Source: Sipunculus nudus (taxonomy: Eukaryota; Annelida; Sipuncula; Golfingiida; Sipunculidae). From it: DNA of 64,000 nt. Each line of letters opens with the position of its first letter. Position 1 is the stretch's first letter. The stretch covers positions 7,790,741 to 7,854,740 of the forward strand of contig CM049318.1 of NCBI GenBank assembly GCA_026874595.1. Direction: 5' to 3'. The position numbers and the translations under genes were made by a program. Shown piece by piece: positions 1 to 11,512 of this stretch. The notes beneath the pieces are model-generated. The model was not told the origin of the DNA and made no database searches. It saw only the letters and a list, made by a program, of their open reading frames with translations.

Positions 1-3000
1 TTACTGTCAACTAGCAGAACAAGTGTAAGCACTGAAGGCATGAGCAGTGGTTTAGAAGATGATGTGTTTGAGCCAGTGCTAGACAGTACAATGACAGATA
101 CTCAAACAGAAATGTTAGTTGCTTGGCAACAGAAATGTGAGGAGCTTATGGCTAGAGTTCATGAACTGGAGCAGCAGTTACATGACACTCACATCCACAC
201 AGACAGAGAACTCGCAGCTCATGATCTGAACAAGAGTGGTGAGAGTGGTGGTTCAGATGACACTGCAGTCCAAGGTAGCAGTTTGTTTGACAGGGACATG
301 AATCATGAATCAAGTGAAGTAGAGAACAGTAGTGAAGTCTTCATCTCACAGTTAAATCAGATGATGAAAGAGGATGATGAAGATGATGATGACATAGAAG
401 ATGAGGATAATGATGCTCTCTTGGATATGATCAAGGATTTGAAAAGATCTAACAAGGATAAATCTGAGTTGCTTAGAAAAATACAGGCTGAACTGGAAAG
501 CAGAGACAGAAAAATAGATGAATTAGAAGAAGAAATTGAAACGTTGACAGTAGATAATCATGAACTTGAAACAGAATTACACTTATTCAAACAGCTTGGA
601 GCTGAGACCAATGATGGGTCCCCAAGTGCAATAGATTGGGAGGCTCAGTGTAAAAAGGCTTTAGGTGATCTACAGTCTCTTCAGTGGAAGGTTGGGCCTA
701 AAGGAGAGTTTTTGGAAGAAACACAGAATAAACTAGAAGAGGCAGAAGGAAAATTAAAAGATATCACAGTCCAAGAGGAAGCAAGAGAAAAAGCAGTGAA
801 GGAAGTTCAAGAATTGTATGGCTTGTGTGATGGCATGACTTCCGAGCTCAATAGCTTAAGGGATCAGCTAAATGAAACCCTGGGAATGAAGCGCCACCTG
901 CAGTCAAGACTGGATGAAATGGAGAACACATTTAATGAGAGATCAAATGAGTTGGTGACTACAATGGAAGCAACAGTCCAAGAGAGGGACAAGCAAAAGC
1001 ATAAGGTGACTGAGCTTGAAGAAATGCTTGCACAAATGGAAGATGGTTATCAAGATCGATTGGCACAGCTTCAGCAACTACAGACAAACCATGGACATTT
1101 CCAGGCTGATGTTGAAACAAGGTTAGAGGGTATGCAAAAGAAAATCATGCAGGCAGAGGAAGAAGCAAATATGTACAGGACCAGGGCCAAAATCATTGAA
1201 GAAGAGAAGGAAGCCATAAAGCAAGAACTTGAAGATACACAGTCTGAAGCAGGGCAAAGGGAAAAAGAATATAAAAGAAAATGCTCTAATATGGCAGATG
1301 AAATTGTTGTGCAGCAAACAACCATGGAAGAGTACATAGCTAAAATTGATGAAATAAACCAGCTATTAGAAAACGAGAAGCATTTGCACAATGAGTGCAA
1401 GCAACAGTTAAATCTGATAAAATCAAACTCTGACAAAGAGAGGAACAAGTTAAATATGGCAGTGGAAGACCTTCACAAAGAAATTGAGAAAATAAGGAAC
1501 CAATCTGCTTTAAGAGAAGAAGAATTACAATCTGCAAAGGGAAGCTTACAAGCACAATTGATAGAGACCTTGAGAGAGAAAAGCCAGTTAAAAAAAGCTG
1601 CTGACCATGATATTCTGGAAATGGAGAAACTGGAAGAAGACTTTTATGGAATGAAGGCTGAATTTGCTGCTGCCATGAATGAGAAAGAAACACTTAAGCA
1701 GGAGAACAAGGTCTTGACAGAAAATTCTGAACAGATGTCAAAGGATATCCAGTCTCTCAGTGAACAGGTTGACACCTTGACCAACAATATGCATGAGCTC
1801 AATGATGAATTGAGAATGAAGGAGTCTCATATTGAACATTTAACAACTGAAGTGCAAACTGCCAAGGAAACAGTTGCTTCAGTATATCAGGTGACCATAT
1901 CAAATGTTTCTGAAAGTAAGAGAAGCTCTGATGCAGAGTGCATGACAGATGATATATTACAATTTGAAGAAGGTAGTATATCAGTGTTGAAGCAAGAAAG
2001 GGATGAATTTGAGGGTAAAGTTGGTCATCTGTCACAAGAGGTTGTTACATTAAGTTCTCAGGTGGAAAATCTTAAAGTGAATAGAGCAAAGAAATATGAA
2101 AATCTTAAAACTCTGTATGAAAAATCACTCAATCAAATTGCTGAAGCTGTAGAAGAAAATAAAACACTGAGGATGCATATTGTTGAACTGGAAACTGCTA
2201 ATGAAGAAAATGAGCAGAAATTACAAGCAATCAAGGAACAAATGGAAACATCAGAACACAGGACAGAAAGAATGCAGTCCAAACATGATGACGTGTCATG
2301 TCAGACAAGCATGTCTGAGGAGCAGACTGATACAGTTGAACAAGAAGCCAAAGATCCAACCCAAGAAAATACTAGCAAATTACAGGAAATTTCATGTAAA
2401 ATGAATATGCACACACTTGAAAATGCCAATAAAAAGCTACAGATTGAAAATGAAGAACTTCAGGAAAGGGTTGTAGGTCTAACAAGGCAGTTGGAAGAAA
2501 GCAATAGAGATTTACAAGAAAAGTTATCCACCATCCAAGATGATTATTCAAACCTTGAAACCCGTCATGATGATTTACAGGTGGAAAAGTTAGAAATAGA
2601 AAGCAGACTGGCAACACAAGAATTACAAGAAGTCTCAAATCTGGAATCTGAAAAGGTAACCTTGCAGACAAAAGTATTAGAATTGCAAAAGATTGCAGAT
2701 GCAGCTAAAGAGAATGAATTGCACTTTTCAGAGCAGTTGACAAGGGTTTCCCAGCAGTTGGTAACAACACAACATGAGAAGGATGAACATGAAAAGCACA
2801 TACAAGTTTTATCAGAGCAATGCAAAAGTTTACAAGCTCAGGCTGTTTCTTTAGGAAAGCCAGAATCAAACAGTCTGGATGTTGGTAATTATGAGAGGGA
2901 AGCTACTCTGAAACAGATGAAAGCTGTAATGGCTCGTCTGGAGTTCACCCAGGAGAGAGCAAGTGCAGAATATAAAGAAAGTTGTGAGCGATTAGAACAG

Positions 3001-6000
3001 GCAAATAAGGAGTTTGAAGCAGCTGGTAATTTGGTAGATTCAGTAGAGGAGGAACCTGTTTTACTGCTGCAGGAGTGTAGCATGGAATTGCTGAAAGACA
3101 GATACAATACATTGCTTGCTGAAGTAACCAGCCTGAATGTTACTCATAAGAAAGATATGGCTTCAAAAAATACTGACATTATAGAAAAAGAAAAAATAAT
3201 TACAGAATTGAGGCATGAAATACAACAGGCTGAGGCAGAAAATGAGGCTGTTAAAGACAAACTAGTGGAGATGGAGAGATTAGTCAACTCATTGACTGAA
3301 GAAAATAGAATTATTGGCCAAACATCTAGTGAAGTATCTAAAATGACAGATAATGTTGCCAAAGATCTTGAAATGAATGAGGTTGTTGAACGAAAAGAGG
3401 CAGATGTACCAAATGAGAACATTAGAGAACAATATCATCCTGTCAGTATGGTATGCAAAAGTATGAATGAGACTATGGTTGATATGTCTGTGCAGACTGT
3501 TGAACAGCAGGTAAATGCAGGCACCAATACACCAATAAATGTATTGCCTCAAACCTCGATGAAAGGAGAGAGTGGTGTAAGCATATCATTGAACCATGAA
3601 TCATTGGTAAGAGTAGTTAGAAAAATGCACCTCATCTCAGAACAAAATGTCACTTTTGAAACATTATACACTATCAGAAGTGAAATTGAAACCTTGACAG
3701 GAAAACAGGACTTTTCTGATGAAGAAAGCCAGTCACAGAAAGATTTGATGGATACACGTGAGAGTGTAACTGTGTCAGCAGATTCTAATAAAAATGATAA
3801 AATGGGGATGACAGATGAAATGACTGATATTAATATGACCCATGAACAGGAGAATCTAAAACTCAAGAAAGAAATAAATTCCCTGTTACTAGAAAATCAG
3901 TGTCTTGCTCAGGAAATTCAGAGTCGTAGGCAGTACATAGATTCAGGTCAGAATGTACAGCTGGGAGTATGTCTTTCTAACACAAACAAATCTTTTACTG
4001 GCACAGGAGAAGATTCAGTGCTAAATGCCACAGAGGGTGAACTGTATACCAGTGCAAGAGAGTATTTAGATACATCTGTTACTTCTGGAGAGGAAGATAC
4101 TGAAACTGAGCATGTTGAGCAAAAGTTAAAAATGAAAAAAGCTTTCCATATTGCAAAATGTACTGATGTTCCGATAAAACTTGAATTTATGCAGACAATC
4201 ACAACTGAGGAATTTAGAAATAAGCACACATCAAGGACTAGTGAAAAGTTGAACCAGGAGGGGCCACAGAGATTAATTCACAGTGACTGTACAGTTGGTG
4301 AAGATAGTGATGTGTTCTTTTCATTCACTAGATGCAGCACAAGTACAGATGTTACAGATGGTGTTAAACAGGGAACTTCAGACAGTGGCTCATGTGTAGT
4401 GATTCATCAAGGATCAGACCAGCCTGACAACATAGGCCAGACAGACCAAGATATTGTCAAGTGTCATGAGACCAGTACCAAATATGACAGTCGGGTCACA
4501 GCTAAGGCAGAACATACAGAAGATTTATCAAAACTACCAACAGAATATTATGAAATGGTAAATGAAAATCAAAAGCTCAAAGAATCTATAATTGAATTAG
4601 AACATAAACTTTCCCAGTACCTGTTACAGGAAGTTTGCACTGAACAGTCAAACAGTATTTTAGATGGCACCAGACCTGTCTGTGGCAGACCTGATAAGGA
4701 ACCACAAGAGGCTGAACAAGTATCTCAACCAGCACAAACTACACCTACTGATGACATACCGAAACCAGATGAAGGGGCTTGGGATGCTTCAGTAAAGACT
4801 AGTTTGCACAAAGAAATAGATGATCTCCAGGGAAAGGTAAGACAGGGATCTGTTGAGAGGGGGAAACTGCTCAGAAAGATTGCTAAACTGAATGATGAAA
4901 TTAAGAAATTAAAGGCACAGCTGCCCTCAGGTAAAAAAGGGTCTAGTCAAAGAAACATTGGTGAAACTGCAGAACCAAGTGATTCAAATCCTCCTGTTAG
5001 AGATGTTGACATTGCTAAAAGTTCAGCTGAAATGGAGAATGCTATTGAGGCTTATGATCAAGCCCATGCTCCTACACAAAGTACCCAAGTCATGGCAGAA
5101 CAATACCAGAAACATCCCAAATTGGGTGAAGAGTTGGCTGAACCATCAGGTGTTACCCCCAGTGGTGAGACAGAATTGTTAGACAAAGTGATTTCTCAGT
5201 TGCAAGAGGATTTACAAAGCAAGTGCCAAGAAGTCATAGACCTCAGACTTAAATGTGATCAGTTACAGCAAACTGTGCTAACAAGTAAGGCAACGATTGT
5301 TGAGGAACAAACGAGAATTCTTCAGCTGGAACAGGAAAATAAATGTCTCAGGGATATGCAAGATGCAAATTCTACTTCACAGGTTTCAGAGCTGCAAGCA
5401 AAATTAACAGCTATTATGCAAGAGCTTAATGAGAGTAATTCTATGTATTCAACACAGGTTGTGTCAATGAAAAATTATATAACTGAGTTGCAAGGAGAAA
5501 AAGACAAACTTCTTGCAGAGCAGGTGAAATACAAAGAACTTGAGGAGCTTAATACATCACTTATAAAGGAAATCCAGGCTTTGAAGTTTATGGTGTCAGA
5601 ATTGCAAACAAACACTGATAGAACAATGTCTCAAACAGAAGTTGCATCTCAACTACAAGACCAGAATATAATTTCTGTCAGTAATAAAGCATTTGTGCAC
5701 AATGAAACTCAAACATCTCAGCTGTCATCTGAATGTAACATGGTTGTTTGTGATTCTTCTCACCAGATGGCACCACAGGTTGATGTTCAACCTGATATTG
5801 ACCATAATGAAAGGAATTGGAAACAGAAATACGAATCCCTGTTGTGCAAAACAGAAAATTTGAAGACTCATTTATCTGAACAGAAACAGTTAGCAGAACA
5901 ATTGGACAAAGATAACCAGACCAGAGTGATGGAGCTAGAAAGTGAAATTTCATATTTGGTTCGACAGAGGGGTGAACTGGAGGATGTGGTGAAAAAACTT

Positions 6001-7725
6001 GAGGAAAAGACTAAAAAAATAGAAATTCTTGAGCAGAACTATGATAAGCTAGAAAATGAGAAGGGTTTGTTGGAAGCAGAAATTTCAAACATGTACATTG
6101 TCATGGAACATGAAAAGCAAAGATTGCATCAGAAATTAACAGAGACGGAGGAAATAGTTGAAGCTCATAAAAGTGCTAAATTTATGGTAGAGCAGGAACT
6201 CAGAGACCGACAGTTTGATTACGAAGAAACTATAGCTAAATTAAGAGAAGAGAACACAAAAAATGAATCAGAAAACTCAAGAATCAAACAGCTTCTGTTA
6301 CAGGTTGATGATATTGAGAAAAATCTTTTTGATTGGAAGGAGAAATTGAGAAAAGAGGTGGAGGAGAATGAAATGCTTAATTTGAAAATCCAGCATTTAG
6401 AAAGAGACAAAGATCTGTATGAGACATACACCAAAAACTTAGAGGCTGAATTGGCAGTTCAGAGACAGTTAATAGATGATACTGTCAGAGAACATAAAGG
6501 TGCTGTGCGGGAACTGGCAGATGTGAAGCAGGAACTGGAGTTTCTTCAGGCAGAAAGGACTATTGAAACAAGCCCAGAAATGGAGCAACAGACTGATGCC
6601 AGGAGCTCTTGGCTTGGCTTTGGTGATGATAGTCGTATTTTGTTAGATCTTGGGCCAGACCAAGATGGCCACAAAGCTTATGAAATGAAACATTTTCAAC
6701 TAATTGAGGATCTTGGGAAACTACAAAGTCAGCTTGCACAAACAAAAGAAATGTATGAAAAACAGCTCAGTCACCTCAGAGATGAGCTCGAAATGGAACG
6801 TGCCAAACATTCAGCGCCACCAGGTGAGAACACTATTGCGACATCAGTGGCATTTATTGAGTTAAAGGATGAGTGCAGTGCCCTGAAAGATAAGTTAGGC
6901 AGCTTACAGGAAACTAATAAAATGTTGATGGAAGAGAAAAGATCCCTGCAAGAACATATGCATGACCAAGGACGTTTCTTGCAGGAGCTCAAACAGCAGC
7001 TTGACCAGTCATCTGCATCCGTCGAAATACGAGATGTTGTGAAACGAGAATTTGTTGTAATGCAGACGCAACAAAGTGACCTTATGCAGCGGCTGACTCA
7101 GGTGGATGCCTGTGAGCAGAAAATTGCCAAACTTGATATGGAAAACACAGCCTTACAAGAGGCTCTGAAACATCAAAAAGGTCTGACAGGAGAGGTAGTA
7201 AGAGAAAAAGAACATTTACAAGTAGAACTAAGACAGAAGGATTTGGAGCTGGGTCGTTTGAGGCTTGACTTAGAGTCGGCTGGTGATCAGCTTGAGCAGA
7301 AAGGTCGCAGGATCGATGAGCTGCTGAAAGAACTGAAACATTTCAAAGCTAAGTTGCGAGAAGCCAAAGATAATGAAATTAAACGGTCACGCCAGGTAAA
7401 ACAAGAACATTCTAGTCTGCAAGAGCAGGTCAAGCAGAAAGACTCGCAGCTGCTAATGTATAAGGAACAGAATGCCGAGCTCCGTCGAAAGGAGGCTATG
7501 TTAAGAAGTAAGCATCTCAAAGAAATGGCAGAAATACGTTCTCGCATTGACCAGAGTAGCTCTTCTCAGTTTGAGTTACTGAAATCAGAAGCCGTCCGTA
7601 AACACAGAGAAGCTGTCGAGCAGCTGAGGCAGGATTTGGATCATGAATACAAGCGGCGAGAGATGAGGCTAAAAGAGCGACATACTTCAGACATGGCATC
7701 ACTCCAAAGGAGACACCACCAACAG
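1..7725 (+). CDS. giant exon of a large coiled-coil scaffold protein (5' end outside window)
   Basis: The frame is open from base 1; the first Met is at base 40, but no stop precedes it, so the exon or protein probably starts upstream. About 2,562 residues follow to a donor at 7726 (CAG|GTTAGT, phase 0); the 12 codons and TAA beyond it are intron read-through. The protein is almost wholly heptad-type coiled coil rich in E, K, Q and L, with an acidic cluster (about residues 111-126 from that Met) and low-complexity linkers near 1120-1500. No signal peptide or membrane segment is visible. TQT/SQT/VQT motifs (near residues 22, 755, 1152, 1865, 1891) resemble LC8 dynein light chain sites. Composition and size fit AKAP9/pericentrin-like centrosomal scaffolds or golgins, but I see no diagnostic domain (PACT or GRIP) in this part, so the family is inferred. 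A single 7.7 kb coding exon is unusual for such proteins. Confidence 0.9.
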
Positions 7726-10180
7726 GTTAGTTGCAGTTTATCTTATCTCTTTAAGTCAGAATAATCTGATATATGTATCATGCTGCATGTATGTGATGCT
7801 CGAATATAACCCTGCTGTGAAATGTGCGAAAGTTACTATGCATAGCACCAGACCAAATGATTTGTTGTAATGGCTGTTCATGTTTGTGTCCTCCAAAGAG
7901 CAATTTGTACATTTCCATTAAAATAGGTAAACATGGAACAGCTGGTGGAGAGGTTCTTTGGCGAATGTTAAAGAAGTTGGTATATCATAACTTCATATTA
8001 TGACTATTTTATGAAGCATCAGTTTATAATGACAAGTAAATACAAAAAGGTAATTTTAACCACTTTGGTTAAATTATATAGATCATGATTTGCCCCTGCA
8101 ACAAGAGGTTTTCTGTCTGGTTGTCAGGTTTTGATGGTTAATTATGGCCAACATATTATGGCCACAGTGGATTATTAATGGAACCCTTAAAGAGTATATT
8201 CTGAAACAATATTTATCATTGGTGCTGGGAATGTTCAGTTTAAAATTTGAAACAACCTGTCATGACGCACTTCCCACCAGAAACTGGGTTGGTCAGCTCA
8301 GACCTGAGGAAAGTTCTTGCTTCTAAACTGGTGGTTGTTTTTCATAGGTGAACAAATTCACCATTCCTGTCCCCATGTGTGCATGACTGTGATTTACTAA
8401 AACACAGTTTCAATTTTTCAGCAGTACTTATGGTTAAGAAAATGTAATTGCTCTTATTAAGCAATTAGCCTGTAAGTAGATGCAAATCCTAGCCGTCAGA
8501 TTGTGAAAGGAACGTTCACTCATCATTCTATTAAAAAATAAAAGTTAGATCCGCTGCATCATATAAAACCTCAGTTTTATGGTAACCAAGATAGATGCAC
8601 CTGTAGTACTGACAATTGCCCCAGTAACAATTACAGATCATTTGGTCTTGTGTCTTTTGTGTGTTTGTCTGTTGGTGTGTTTGCTGCACTTGCTGTATTT
8701 TAACCAAAGCTGTAAACTGACTTTACATAATGGGGTTGGTCTTATTTCATTAATCAGCTCCAAACATGGAAAATAACAGGAGACTAAACCTAATGTTATG
8801 TTTCATATGATGAGAATTATTGTATGTACATGTTGGGTCAGATGTGGTCTCTCTGCTGTGTTATCTTGGGTTCCAGTAATGAGCTGTTGTCAGTCTAATG
8901 TGACTAGGCGTTAAGTCATTTGTATTGATTTAATTATGTGATAAATGCTTCTATAACAATAAATAAATCATCAGAATTGAATCACATTTTTACTGTCATT
9001 TCATTTTATCAGAGTGGACAACTAAAAGCATTATATACATGAATGCATATAGAATACATATTTTGACTTAAGTTGAAGACAGATATATTAGGAAATTCAT
9101 ATTTAGCTATTGTTTTAGCTAAAAAAGTGGTCTTAAATGTCTTTACTTTTGAAGGAGGCTGTGCTAATTACTTATAATAATTAATGTGTCATCTCTAAGC
9201 AGCAGAGAGGCCATTTTGTCTGTAACATTGATTGTAAATTGCATGGGCATGTTTCCTGGGTGTGTATGGGTTATTGTGTGTATTTTCTTTTGCTGACTGC
9301 ATGCGTCTGTTGTTACTTTGCATCACCTGGCGGCTTCTTCTGCAGCTTCCCCCTCTGTCAAGTTTGCCAGTTTATTCCTGGTCAAAGTTCACATGCACAT
9401 TTAATAAGGCAGTCATGATTAAAATGTTTATTGATTTTCTGTTCATATTATTCTTGGGTATACAGCCTTAATTGGTTACTAACCATAAGCAAAATACATC
9501 TTTTGCAATTTAAAGAGTTTAATTTTAGTCATAAATCTCAAATTGAGTTACTGATAAGGACCAGCGTAGCACCAATAAATACATTTTCTGTTTCACTAGT
9601 CTTTCATGTATTATACTGTCCTACAAACATATCCAGAAAATATCCATATTCCAGAAAATTTACCCTAACTTATGTTTAATTCTTGAATTTAATTCTAGGA
9701 GTATTATTTTTATTTGAAATTTTGTGTCAAATTTAAAAAAAAAAAGACTTTCACAAGGTATATGTTACTGCAGTTTGCAAAACTCATAAACTCCTCTATA
9801 TTCTATCTGAATATGAATAAATAATAAATCTATGTAATAATAAACAAAAAAAAAACAAAACTTTAATTATTATCAAAAGTTCCCATCTTCACCTGATGCA
9901 CTGAAGATCTGTAGAAATGCATCTGAACTTTTTTTTTAAAGTTGTAAAACATCTTTTAAAATTGTTAATACAGATCAATTACATTGCACCAGCCTTGAAA
10001 GAACAATGAAAGAATTGATATCACATTTAAAAAGTCAGACCCGTCTAAAGTAAGGTGTCAGTATTGTTGGCTTCAGTGGATGTTGTGTGTATATGTGTTT
10101 GTGTTGTATTGATGTCAATAAGTTATAAGGTTAAATGGTCATGAGTCAGGAGTATAGGGGCTTATATACATCCTTGGCAG
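7726..10180 (+). other. intron between giant exon and GAR-motif exon
   Basis: AT-rich non-coding sequence bounded by the GTTAGT donor and a TCCTTGGCAG acceptor. Short open frames (8144-8326, 8579-8776, 9262-9471, 9431-9679) lack convincing codon structure or splice-compatible phases. Poly-A runs lie near 9737 and 9847. I see no repeat family here. Confidence 0.6.
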
Positions 10181-10630
10181 GTGGACAAATTCCAGAACTT
10201 GATGGTGCGAGTGGGTGGAGGCTGGGACACGCTGGATCACTACCTCGTAACCCACGACATCAGCAAAATTGTTGAAATCAAAAGAAGTGCAGCGGAGAGT
10301 CCAGGACAAGACCAGGACAAATCATACTTGTACGTCCAAGGGAAATACAAATCTCCCGGTGAGGGGGTAAAACGAACTGCATCGTACAGTAACGTGTACC
10401 CAAGAACTCCAGGTGAATCTCCACGATTATGCCGGTCCACATACTCCAGGGGAAACACTCCTACAATGTCAAGATCAGCTTCCAGGATTGTGTCCCCCAC
10501 TTGTCAAACTCCCGTCACATCAAGACCGTCATCCAGAGCCACCTCCCCATCACCGGTAAATCGTGACTTGTGTCCCATGTGCGGAGCTAGGCGTTCAAAT
10601 TTGCGTTCCGGGATTACATCACCAAGATGA
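10181..10630 (+). CDS. alternative terminal exon with GAS2/GAR-like motif and S/R/P-rich tail
   Basis: A clean acceptor (TTGGCAG|GTGGAC) opens a phase-0 exon of 149 codons ending in TGA at 10628-10630, so it can follow the phase-0 donor at 7725. Exon residues 8-26 read MVRVGGGWDTLDHYLVTHD, a close match to the C-terminal half of the GAR domain of GAS2, GAS2-like proteins and spectraplakins (VRVGGGW followed by a L..YL..HD pattern), which binds microtubules. The N-terminal cysteine-containing half of a standard GAR domain is not in this exon, and coiled coil precedes it in the giant exon. The rest is a basic S/R/P/T-rich tail with repeated SR, TP and SP dipeptides, typical of microtubule-associated tails, and a CPMCG pair 16 residues from the end. 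If spliced as proposed, this isoform would tether the scaffold to microtubules. It could instead belong to a separate small transcript. The coding nature is well supported; the linkage is inferred from phase and order. Confidence 0.72.
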   Translation: MDKFQNLMVRVGGGWDTLDHYLVTHDISKIVEIKRSAAESPGQDQDKSYLYVQGKYKSPGEGVKRTASYSNVYPRTPGESPRLCRSTYSRGNTPTMSRSASRIVSPTCQTPVTSRPSSRATSPSPVNRDLCPMCGARRSNLRSGITSPR

Positions 10631-11512
10631 CCTGTATTATAATTGTACATGTAAATATATCACTGTGGATTCCAACAACAGATTGTTAGTTTAGTGATGT
10701 ACATTCAGCTCTAGTTAAATTATTGCCACATATAAGTCTGCTTCAGGTGCTCTCCATTTGCTTTACATGTCTCCATGGAGATGCATATAACCATGGTGAT
10801 ATTCAATTATGGTCAAGTAAATATGATATTTGTCATGTATTTTCTTTAGAAATCTCTAAGATGCATAAATATAGCTGCAGTAGACTGGACGTGTGATTCT
10901 GAAGATTTCCCTTCCTCATATAATGCTTTATTATATAATGTATGTTAAAGGTATTCATAAGAGAAATATTTTACTTGGCTTTTGTCAAACATAAAATTAG
11001 CTATTTAACATGGTTATATGGTGGTCTAATCACAATACAAATAAGGAAACTTGCTGGAAATCAAATCAGTGCTTCAAGCAATAATGTCAAATTTATGAGG
11101 TGTAGCTAATTAAGGTAGAGTTAGAAACATCTAAAACAACTAAAAAACCTACTGATGAGCAGTAAATAATCATTATGTATGGGAAATGGTTTGATACTAT
11201 GTCAGCATATTTCAAATATAAAAGATCTCATTCTTAAAAATTTACTTTTAAAAGATACAAAAGACAAAAACCAAATTAAAGAGTAATGGGAATTTTTACT
11301 TTATGTTTTAATCAGATCTCTTGAAGTATGTTTTTAGCTTGATCTTGGAGGAACTTTCATTCTCATTTAAGTTTCCTCCATGTCAACCTCCTGGGCAGTA
11401 AAAGTCAAAATGATTAAACATCAGCGGTGATAATAATTTCCCCTTAATTGAAAAGGAGAGAAGATTCTGAGAAAAATTTGTATCAGTATCAGTAATCTTC
11501 ATTATAAATAAA
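10631..11512 (+). other. probable 3' UTR of the GAR-motif isoform
   Basis: AT-rich sequence after the TGA. Candidate polyadenylation signals on the plus strand are ATTAAA at 11275-11280 and AATAAA at 11507-11512. No other coding signal is visible on this strand. Confidence 0.45.
11367..11390 (-). CDS. possible tiny terminal coding exon (seven residues and stop)
   Basis: On the minus strand a pyrimidine-rich acceptor (GACTTTTACTGCCCAG) precedes GAG GTT GAC ATG GAG GAA ACT TAA, giving EVDMEET and a stop in phase 0. ATTAAA lies about 55-60 bp further along the minus strand. It would fit the phase-0 exit of the candidate exon at 15385-15502. Very short, so easily chance. Confidence 0.18.
   Translation of the reverse strand, partial: EVDMEET

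Noticed and set aside
1071-7702. Numerous minus-strand frames of 60-125 codons inside the giant exon
   Set aside because: Ser/Phe/Leu-rich shadows of Glu/Lys/Gln codons on the coding strand.
8144-8326. Open frames on both strands near 8.23-8.33 kb
   Set aside because: Plus entry would be phase 2, incompatible with the phase-0 donor; the minus frame has no partner exon.
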